From NCBI GenBank assembly GCA_004335835.1, contig RWJK01000292.1:9052-24630 (forward strand): 15,579 nucleotides of DNA, in the 5' to 3' direction. Below, in pieces: positions 1 to 7,766 of the stretch. The notes under the pieces are model-generated. The model did not search any database, was not told where the DNA came from, and saw only the letters and a program-made list of their open reading frames with translations. Position numbers and translations under genes: made by a program. The DNA comes from Scenedesmus sp. ARA3 (Eukaryota; Chlorophyta; Chlorophyceae; Sphaeropleales; Scenedesmaceae). Position 1 is the stretch's first letter. The number at the start of each line of letters is the position of its first letter.

Positions 1-384
1 CCCCTCAAAGAGGTGTTGATGGTATTGATGGTGCGCCTGCAAGGCTGACGAAAAAATATCCATAGCAAGGCCATAGAGCTGCAGAGCCATCAAGCATACG
101 CAGGCGACTCTCCATTCACCAAGCCAGTAGTAACATTAGCAGTTGCTGCAGCTGCTGGCGACCCGAGGGTTGCTCCAGCCCTGGGATTCGCAATGGTTCA
201 GAAACGGTTCATTACACCACGGCAGTACACCATGATCAGCCCACCCGGAGCGCCAGGAACCTTTGGGCAGGGAGATGCACCAAGCATTGCCTAGAGCGCG
301 GTTCTGCATAGTGTATGGGAAGCTGTCTGTCCGATCTCCATGCCCCGCTCTCTCTGCTGTAACAATCACGCAGTTCAGCAGAGG

Positions 385-408
385 GCCCCTCTCCCCGGGG
401 AGCGGGGC
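385..408. repeat. GC-rich inverted repeat (hairpin)
   Basis: The core ctccccggggag (391-402) is a perfect 12-base palindrome. It is flanked by gcccc (385-389) and ggggc (404-408), which also pair; only the 390/403 pair is mismatched. The result is a 24-base near-perfect hairpin or cruciform candidate. No gene is attached to it, so its role is unknown. Confidence 0.6.
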
Positions 409-524
409 ATAAAGACAACACCAACGCACCTGCAAGGTGAGGGTCTCAGGTGATGGCAGGAGCTGCGCCAGCTAGGCTGCCAAGTGCTGGCCCAGCACAG
501 CGCGTGCCTGCGCCCTAGCCTAGC

Positions 525-565
525 CTAGGCCTAGTAGGGTGCGGTGCTGGGTGCGGTGCACCGCA
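525..565. repeat. Pair of perfect palindromes
   Basis: Two perfect palindromes lie close together: ctaggcctag at 525-534 and tgcggtgcaccgca at 552-565. The bases just upstream (514-534) repeat CCTAG/TAGCC three times. They could be protein-binding sites or decayed repeat DNA; nothing else in the sequence decides this. Confidence 0.45.
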
Positions 566-971
566 GCACGTGCTACTGCAGGTGCTGACAGCAAAGCCCC
601 AACATCCGGCAACAGGCCTCATTGAGCTATAGCACACCAATACGGTGTGGGGATCCTACCTTCTCTGCTGATTCTGGTCCGGATGCTGGGCACCTCGTGT
701 ACAGGGGCGTTTGGCGTGTCCTGCTGAAGGCCACGATGCCATTGGACCTTCAAAACAAGAATTGTGTCATCAAAGGCGGAACACAAAGGACTGATCAGGA
801 GTGATTGAATAAAGCTATCAAGACGGCTGAATAAATAAAGGAGAGACGGTTATGGGAGCTTTGGCAACCTGAAACGGGTGCTGCCCCGGGCCGGCGGTGG
901 GCAGTCCTAGAGCTGGCTGTGCTGCCTGCAGCATAAGGCTCTCAGGCCCCTGGCTGCGGCCAAAGGCAGCC

Positions 972-988
972 CCAATTGCTTAAAAAGG
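972..988 (+). promoter_or_regulatory. Possible core promoter of the SAP-domain gene
   Basis: A CCAAT pentamer (972-976) is followed by the TATA-like stretch cttaaaaagg (979-988). This lies about 320 bases before the chosen start codon at 1307. It is one of the few A/T-rich stretches in an otherwise GC-rich upstream region. The assignment rests on sequence likeness and position only. Confidence 0.25.
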
Positions 989-1306
989 GAGCGGCACGTG
1001 CGCCGCAGCGCACTCGACTGTTTACCGCCGCCGACAACTGCTGTTGTTACAGCTGTTTCAAGTTCAAAAATATAACGGTGACAAGTGCCGAACCAGCATG
1101 CAACGCTGTACTTTACCGGTGCTTACACTGCTCAAGCCAATATGCAGCACTGGCCGAGGTACTTTTCATGCTTCATGCAGTATACTTTCCACGGTTGCTA
1201 TTGAGCTGCTTCTTGGCTGGAGGGCGCTTGCCAAGCGTAGCAGCACATATCAGTATAAGACAGAACTTCAACGCTTTATCAACAGCGCAACAAGCCGATC
1301 AGAGTG

Positions 1307-4300
1307 ATGCTGTTGCACTCGACACGCTGCCAGCAGGCAGCAGGGAAGCCCTCAAGGAGCTTGCAGGCGCTGATCAAGGTAAGCATTTGATTGGTTATGA
1401 TATGATGTGTGCTGATCGGACATGCAGGAAGCTTCACCTAGTAATGCCAGCTGCACCGTGACCTTGCCTGTTGACCTTGGTTTGTTTCTGGTGCCACTCG
1501 CAGGTCAGAAGGCCTTTGATCACAGTTGTAAATGCAAGGCGGCAGGCCGAGCGTGCCACTACGCAGCAGGACGCTGCTGGGGTGAGGACCGAGGAGGACT
1601 ATGTGCCCCCACCCGCTGCCGATGCACACAGCTTGCCGGCAGACCTGGACCAGCTGGTAGAGCTATCAAAGGTGAGCACGATGCTGTATGACGAATGCAG
1701 TAATGGCCGGCTAGACTCTCAGGCCAACGGGCTTGCCGCGCTGGATGGTGGTTACAGCCGTGCTGCGTTGTTGAGCACTCTGGCTTGTCTGGTCAATGAT
1801 TCTCTGTTATCACATGCTTAAATCACCCGAGGAATGACTTGCACCATAGTGCTGACTGTGTCGGCTGTCAAGGCTTCAAATAGCTGTGGTCAAACTGCCT
1901 TGCGCTGCTGCCGCTGTTCTGCAGGTTGATCTGCAGCAGAAGCTGGTGGCACGTGGCCTGGAGCAGCAGGGCAAGAAGGAGGAGCTTGCCAGCAGGCTGC
2001 TGGACAGCCTCATTGCCCAGGTGGGCTCCTCACCTGTTGCTGCTGCAGCTTGCCTGTGTTGCTGTGTGCAGTTGTATGTGCTGCTGTTTGCAGGAGCCAG
2101 GCCAGTCTCGTAGGTGTGCATGTGCAGGTACCTGTGTTGCAGCTCATATCACTGCTGTGTGACAAAAGAGTACAAAACAGAGCAGGCGCTGCTGAATGTT
2201 CTCGTCGGCAGTCCTTGTGTGCGTGGTGTACTCTTGCATGATCTCCCAGTATCGCAGTGCACCATCTGAGTGCAAGGAAACGATGTTCCTGCCCCGAAGC
2301 ACTGTGCACTGAACATGCGAGCAACAATGGCAAGCCAGTATGATAACATTCTTTCCTGCGCACTCCACTTGTGCTGCACCTGCAGCAATCAGCTGTCACC
2401 AATGGATCCATCTTTGAGGAGCAGCAGACACAGGAGGCTGCCGTGCCTGCACGCCGCACACGCCGCACATCACGCAAGGCCACCGCCTCTGCAGACCCCA
2501 TGCCTGAGCCAGCAGCCCCTGAGGCGCTGCTTGCAGGAGAGCCTGCGGCAGCGGAGGCAGCCAAGCCCCGCAAGGCGCGCAGGACCTCACGGCGCGCCTC
2601 CTCAGTGGTGCTGTCTGCAGAGGAGCAGCAGCAGGGCGTGCCGGAGGCAGCAGCTGCTGCAGTTCCCTTGCAGGAGCAGCAGCAGGAGGAGGTGCCTGCA
2701 GCCGCCCCCAGGCGTGCTCGCCGTAGCAGCCGCAAGACCAGCACCGCCGACGCGGCAGCCAGCGCCGCAGCAGCAGAGCTGCCCGTGGAGCTGCCAGCAG
2801 CAGCGCCAGCTGCAGCGGAGGACGTGCCTGCAGCGGCAGCAGCCCCCGCCAAGCGCAGCCGCCGCACCAGCCGCACGTCTGCGGTGCTTGACCCCAGCCC
2901 GGCTGCAGCTGAGCCGGCTGCAAGCGCGCCAGCAGCTGCAGAGGCTGTGCCTGCTGCCAAGGGGGGGCGTGGCCGCAGGGCCAGCCGCAAGAGCAGCGTG
3001 ATGGAGCCAGAGGCTGCGCCAGCTCCAGGTCAGTAGTGCTGCGTGGCTGGGATGGGTGCAGCAGTAAGGAAGCGTGCACATGCCTTTACATGTAATCACA
3101 CAGGGCAGCATGCGCTGCTTGTAAGCGTGTGCTGGTCGTAGTGCTTGTGCCTATGCCAACATGCTGCGACTGCCACAACTTGCTGGCTTGCTCACAGCAC
3201 ATGCACACACTCATGCGTACTGCAGGCACATGTCAGCAAGGCTCTCAGTAGCTCGCTCTGACTCTGTTGATGTTGCACTGCTACTGCTGTTTCCTTGCTC
3301 CTGCAGCTGCAGCAGAGGCCACCGCAGCAGCAGTGCCCCGCAGGGGCAGGACCAGGAGCAGTGCCAAGACCTCAAGCACTGCACCCAGCGACGCAGCAGC
3401 TGCGGCCCCCAGCCGCGCCAAGCTGCTGGCACAGGCCCTGGCCAAGAAGGAGATCACCTCCCATACCAACGGCACAGCTGCTGCTGCTGAACAGGCATCT
3501 GTGCCGGTCGCAGCCAGCGCTGCTGCAGCAGCAGCAGCTGTGGTGCCGCAGCTGCTGCCTGACGTGCCTGCTGCCGCTGGTGGCTACGACACGTCTGACC
3601 AGTTGTATGCCGGCTCCCAGGCGCAGTCAGACAGCCTCATCATGATGGGGGCCAGCGGCAGCGACGAGGACAGCCAGGTGCGCAGTGTGGCCTACATGCC
3701 AGTGCTCGGGTGTGCTGGTGCTGGGACGTGCGCTGGCTGTGCTGCTGTGTTATTCAGGCGCTGGGTGCGGTTTGCTGGTGTCCTGCAGTGAAATTAGTAT
3801 CATTCAGAATGGTGCTATGGCTGGGGACCTTCATGCAGCGCAGTAGTGTTGAGACCTGCATGCGAGCGGCAACGACTACTAGGCCAAGTTGTGCAGAAAG
3901 GCTGGAGGATGTAGCATCCCGCCTGTAGCTTGCTTGCTCAATCTCTACTTGCTGTGAGGCCTGCCTTATGAGTGCGCGCTCAACTGCATCTGCTGCTGCC
4001 GTGCTCCTCCGCCACCCTGCCGTGCTGTCCTGCAGGGCTCTGCTGCGCTGAGCTACGAGGAGGTCATCGCGCAGCTGACAGCGGAGGGCGTGGCAGGCCT
4101 CAGCGACGAGCCGCAGCTGCAGCAGCAGCCGCTGGCATTCGTGGAGACCACTGCAGCTGCTGCAGCAGCGCAGCAGCTGCCAGTGCTCAGCGAAAATGCC
4201 GCTGCAGTGGCTGAGCCCCTGGGCGCCAGCGACACTGCTGCAGCGCCGCTGGCAGAGGATGAGCGGTCAGATGCAGCGCTGGGTGCGTTTGACCACCTGG

Positions 4301-5556
4301 CACTTGAGGCGCCCGCAGCAGCCAACGCTGGCGCAGTGCTGCAGCAGCCTAGCCTGCAGGACATTGCAGCAGCCGTGGATGATGAGCAGGAGGCGTTCCT
4401 GCAGGAGGATGAGCGGCCAGATGCAGCGCTGAGCGCCTTTGACCACCTGGCCATTGAGCCGCCTGCAGCAGCCAATGCCGGCGCCGTGCTGCAGCAGCCC
4501 AGCATCACCGACATTGCAGCAGCAGTGGATGATGAGCAGGAAGCTTTTCTGGAGGAGGACGAGTCAGCAGATGAGACGCTAGGTGCCTTTGACCACCTGG
4601 CTATTGAGCCATCTGCAGCAGCCAACGCCGGCGCTGTGCTGCAGCAGCCCAACCTGGGCGACATTGCTGCAGCAGTGCAGGAGGAGCAGCAGGAAGAGGC
4701 AGTGCTGGAGGAGGACGAGTCAGCAGATGAGGCGCTGGGCGCGTTTGACCACCTCTCCATTGACCCTCCAGCAGTTGCCAACGCCGGCGCAGTGCTGCAG
4801 CAGCCCAACCTGGGCGATATCGCAGCAGCAGTGCAGGAGGAGCAGCAGGAGCAGGCGGTGCTGGAAGAGGATGAATCAGCAGATGAGGCGCTGGGCGCGT
4901 TTGACCACCTGGCCATCGAGCCACCTGCAGCTGCCAATGCCGGCACTGTGCTGCAGCAGCCCACTATCACTGACATTGCAGCAGCTGTAGATGATGAGCA
5001 GGAGGCGTTCCTGCAGGAGGATGAGCGGCCAGATGCAGCGCTGGGTGCCTTTGACCACCTGGCCATTGAGCCGTCCGCAGCAGCCAACGCCGGCGCTGTG
5101 CTGCAGCAGCCCAGCCTGCAGGACATCGCGGCAGCTGCTGAGCCAGCAGATGCGTCCCTGGGGGAGGATGAGGAGGCAGATGAGGTGCTCAGCGCCTTTG
5201 ACAGGCTGGACATTGCACCAGCAGCAGCAGTGAAGGCCGCAGGTGCTGCTGCGGGCTATGACCAGTCATACCTGGACCCCCTGCCTGGAAGCCAGGTGGG
5301 AGGCGTGGGCAGCGGCTCGGTTGACGAGCCTGCTCTGGCTGCTGCTGCGGCAGTAGCTGTGGCTGTGGCTGCAGCAGCAGCGCCAGCTGCCTCTGAGCAG
5401 CAGGCAGCTCCAGCAGCAGTGCCTGCTGCAGCCTCCTCTGCTGTGAGCAGCAGCAGCTCAGCTGGCAGCCAGCCTGACCTGTCTGGCCTGCTGCAGAGCT
5501 GGGTGGCGGCCATTGTGAAGCTGTTTGCTGACTGGCAGCGCAGCCTGACCAAGTAG
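1307..5556 (+). CDS. SAP-domain protein with basic motif array and acidic 50-residue repeats, probably organelle-targeted
   Basis: Exons 1307-1378, 1504-1671, 1925-2020, 2386-3028, 3307-3677 and 4036-5556 join in phase to give 956 residues. The ATG at 1307 is the first after an in-frame stop (TAA 1256-1258) and has a purine at -3. Residues 1-35 are rich in Ser, Arg, Ala and Gln and nearly free of acidic residues; they end in VVNA, like the V-x-A cleavage motif of green-algal chloroplast transit peptides. Residues about 71-112 form a SAP motif (LVELSK joined to VDLQQKLVARGLEQQGKKEE), a helix-extended-helix fold known to bind DNA. Exons 4 and 5 carry six basic RRxSR-type clusters separated by Ala/Gln/Glu linkers. 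Exon 6 holds six full acidic repeats and one partial repeat (residues 524-848), and the chain ends in an amphipathic segment (933-952). I do not recognise the whole protein. The SAP domain is well supported. Plastid targeting and a nucleoid role are inference; nuclear chromatin is the main alternative, since the basic clusters would also pass as nuclear localisation signals. Confidence 0.72.
2449..3374 (+). repeat. Array of six basic RRxSR-type motifs (protein repeat across exons 4 and 5)
   Basis: Six basic clusters recur: ARRTRRTSRK (2449-2478), PRKARRTSRR (starting at 2566), PRRARRSSRK (2707-2736), AKRSRRTSRTS (2848-2880), KGGRGRRASRKSS (2959-2997) and PRRGRTRSSAKTS (3336-3374). The first five are spaced 111 to 141 bases apart. 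The sixth lies in the next exon, after the intron at 3029-3306. Each combines paired Arg with Ser/Thr, so each could both contact DNA and be a basophilic kinase site (R-R-x-S/T). Spacers are Ala/Gln/Glu-rich. The pattern resembles tandem DNA-binding motifs of AT-hook or histone H1-tail type but lacks the GRP core of a true AT-hook. Confidence 0.7.
4255..5229 (+). repeat. Tandem array of about 150-bp coding repeats (6 full + 1 partial)
   Basis: Units start at 4255, 4405, 4555, 4711, 4867, 5017 and 5164, with lengths of 150, 150, 156, 156, 150 and 147 bases and a 66-base partial copy. Each encodes an acidic head (EDER or EDES), the core LGAFDHLAIEPPAAANAG, then AVLQQP, a variable dipeptide, DIAAAV, and an acidic Gln/Glu tail. 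Units 1, 2 and 5 have the tail DDEQEAFL; units 3 and 4 have the longer QEEQQEEAVL or QEEQQEQAVL. All length changes keep the reading frame. The regular hydrophobic positions (LGAFDHLAI, AVLQQP, DIAAAV) suggest short helices repeated like a scaffold. Confidence 0.93.
5431..5468 (+). repeat. 38-base segment also present at 6944-6981
   Basis: This piece of the SAP gene's last exon encodes ASSAVSSSSSAGS, just before the C-terminal amphipathic segment. It recurs with a single a/t difference 1.5 kb downstream in non-genic DNA. Similarity stops sharply on both sides. Confidence 0.8.
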
Positions 5557-6919
5557 GCGGCATGGCTGGTGGGCTGCGTGTGCTGTTGAGTGGATGGGAG
5601 TAAGCGAGACAGTCACAGCTGACTGACAGCATATAGGTTTGCAAGCCGTGAAACTGCGCTGTATGTGAGGCTGAGGTGTCTGAGTTGCAACAGCAGAATG
5701 CTTTGCAAATGGCAGCTGTGATGCCTGGTCACAGCCTAATTGGTGATACTGGCGAGCAGTAGCTGCAGCTGCCTGCTGTTGTCAGGGCGCAGCATCTGCG
5801 CACTGCTTTGCCGGATGCATATGCACCTCTTTGGATTGGTTTGGAGCCATGGCTAGCCCCATGCAGCTTCTGACAGGGACATCCACCTTCAGTTTTCTGG
5901 AGGAATGTGTTGTGTTTGCTGGACATGCTGGGTGTTTCTTGGCAATGCATCTGGCTCTTTACACACTTGGGCGTCTGCTTACAACGGTCCTGCCCTGTGG
6001 CAAGTGCTGGTGAGGTGTGTTGGTGGTGATGTGGCGTGGGAAGTGATGGGCTGGAGTATGCGGTGTCTTGGTGTGCCTGTGTTGTGCTTATGAGCTGAGC
6101 ATCGCGTGTACTGTCTGCTGTGGACTGATGGCTGTAGCCACAGTGGATGCGGCATGTTGTTGAATTGCAGTCTGCCGCTGGCACGGCACGCAGCAAGCGT
6201 GTCATGTGCTGCATGTGCTAGAGGCCATGACGCATGTTAGCAAGGCTGTTTTCAGCAGCAGTCTGGAATCAGGCCAACTGGACTGATGAAGTTCGCCTTC
6301 TGATTAGTAAGCACAAGTGCAGCCAGTTGCCATGCAACTTTGGGTCCTGGTCACCTTGTTTTTGTTGCTAAAGGTGCTGGCATAAGGCTGTTCCGAACAG
6401 AGTCTGCACTTGAACAGGTTATGCTGTGGCATGCCTGTCACCAGGTGTTGCATCAGCAGCGCTGGTTTCAAACAACATCAAGCTCGGCAGAAATAGCACT
6501 GTACAGGGCTGCACATGTTGCACATGCAGCAGCGCTGCACATGTGAAGGCTGTGTTGGTCCAGGACGTTTGTGTACAGCTCTCACTAAAAGCGAAGATGG
6601 TATCATGGCATGTTTAACGTTTCGACAAGGGCTTTGCTTTGTTGCAGTGCAGAGCAGCACTGTGACCTGGGCCTCAACCAAGTCTGCATGCATGGTGTGC
6701 GCTTGCAAGCAGGAGAGCAACCTACATGCGTTTGGATGCCAGTACTATCAGGTCATACATGACCGAGGGCATGACATGATGATCACAATAGGCCGCGTGT
6801 TGGTGAAACGGTTTGAAAGAGGTCTGTGTTATGTTTACATGACATTGCAATGTTGATGAGTGCGTCAAGCATCAGCGAACAGTGATCCTTGGCCTTTGTT
6901 TGCTGCACTGCATGCCACT

Positions 6920-6946
6920 GGCATGCCATGTGCCACGTGGCATGCC
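6920..6946. repeat. Inverted repeat, 9-base arms
   Basis: Arms ggcatgcca (6920-6928) and tggcatgcc (6938-6946) pair perfectly around a 9-base loop. The right arm overlaps the left edge of the duplicated 38-base segment that starts at 6944, so the hairpin sits at the duplication junction. Confidence 0.6.
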
Positions 6947-6981
6947 TCCTCTGCTGTGAGCAGCAGCAGCTCTGCTGGCAG
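6944..6981 (+). repeat. Dispersed copy of SAP-gene segment 5431-5468
   Basis: 37 of 38 bases match 5431-5468, and one reading frame still encodes ASSAVSSSSSAGS. Flanks do not match. It is too long and too mixed in sequence to be explained well by the general CAG richness, so a small templated duplication is likely. Confidence 0.75.
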
Positions 6982-7766
6982 TGCACTGGCTCACGTGGGC
7001 AACTGTCAACGTTGCTCTGCCACACAGCGGCTGTGCTACCACACTCACTATTGCGCTTTGCAGTATGGTGCAGTTGGTGTTCTGTGGCTGACTTTATTGT
7101 AAACGCGGTCAAAAGCTATTACAGCAACACGCAAACTCTCTGTCAACGGCAATAGCCTGCGCAGTCGAGCACCTGCTGCTGTGTGGAGAGGCACAGGCTC
7201 CCTGCCCCAACCAAACACCAGTTGACAGCAAGTATGCACTGCTGCTGGGCTGATCAGGGCACTTTGAAATGCTCACGTGGAGTACGTGCCATGCCTGCAT
7301 GCTGCCTTCCACAGCGTGTACTGCAGTGTGTTCGATGCACCAAGTGTGTCAATGCAGTAGCCAATCGTTAGGGCAGCTACGTAATGTGTAAAGACAAAAA
7401 CCAACTCTTGATTACCATGACATTACTTGAAGAATGATGGCCACTGCTTGTTCATCAAGGCCGACAGACAGACCGGTGCTGTAACACACATTTGAAATTG
7501 CATGCTCGCCAACTCACCAACCACTTCGGCGTCGTTTACTTGCGATGCCTTAAACGATTTGCTGCGGCGTGATGGACGTGCACCGTTGAGTTGGACAGCT
7601 TCGACGTTCTCGTTGGTGACACGATGCAAGCTGGACCAACAGGCAATTAAAACGCAAATGGGCACAAAATAAGTAGTGTTCTCGCTTACTGAAAGGCTTT
7701 TGCCTGCTGCACTCCATATCTGACACGGCAGCAGAACAGCAGCACCTCAGTAGCAACTCAAGCACA

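Larger units (their letters stand above)
1..1306. other. Upstream intergenic region without a supported gene
   Basis: No exon chain or recognisable protein was found on either strand. The stretch holds short inverted repeats between 385 and 565, and three AATAAA hexamers (808-813, 830-835, 834-839). A possible core promoter for the SAP gene lies near 970-990. The longest open frames (minus strand 136-435, plus strand 976-1461) show no family resemblance. The second one overlaps the first SAP exon in the wrong frame. The region from about 1010 to 1306 is probably the 5' UTR of the SAP gene. Confidence 0.5.
5557..7766. other. Intergenic region between the SAP gene and CAP-H2
   Basis: Many short open frames exist on both strands, but none shows conserved motifs or a consistent exon chain. 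The left part should hold the SAP gene's 3' UTR; I see no TGTAA, the usual green-algal poly(A) signal, near its stop. The region contains the 38-base copy of SAP exon 6 (6944-6981), a hairpin beside it (6920-6946), and a compositionally different patch around 7490-7665. The last 100 bases or so are probably the CAP-H2 5' UTR. Confidence 0.5.

Noticed and set aside
136..435. 99-residue minus-strand open frame
   Set aside because: No motif, no plausible partner exons and no recognised family; it lies across a GC-rich hairpin (385-408).
622..804. Open frame ending in TGA directly followed by AATAAA (808-813), resembling a last exon with a poly(A) signal
   Set aside because: Only 60 codons without an ATG start, no acceptor that clearly fits, and no recognisable protein. 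AATAAA is not the usual green-algal signal.
976..1461. 161-residue plus-strand frame overlapping the start of the SAP gene
   Set aside because: Joining it at the 1378 donor shifts the next exon out of the SAP frame. The frame opening at ATG 1307 joins in phase and gives a targeting-like leader.
2010..2990. 326-residue minus-strand frame (and similar long ones at 4053-5213 and 10072-10821)
   Set aside because: Antisense shadows of CAG/GCA-rich exons, which read as Leu/Ala/Ser/Cys-rich open frames on the other strand. They show no conserved motif.
5729..6214. 161-residue minus-strand frame in the intergenic region
   Set aside because: Composition is mixed but no motif or family is recognisable, and the frame has no supporting splice or start context.
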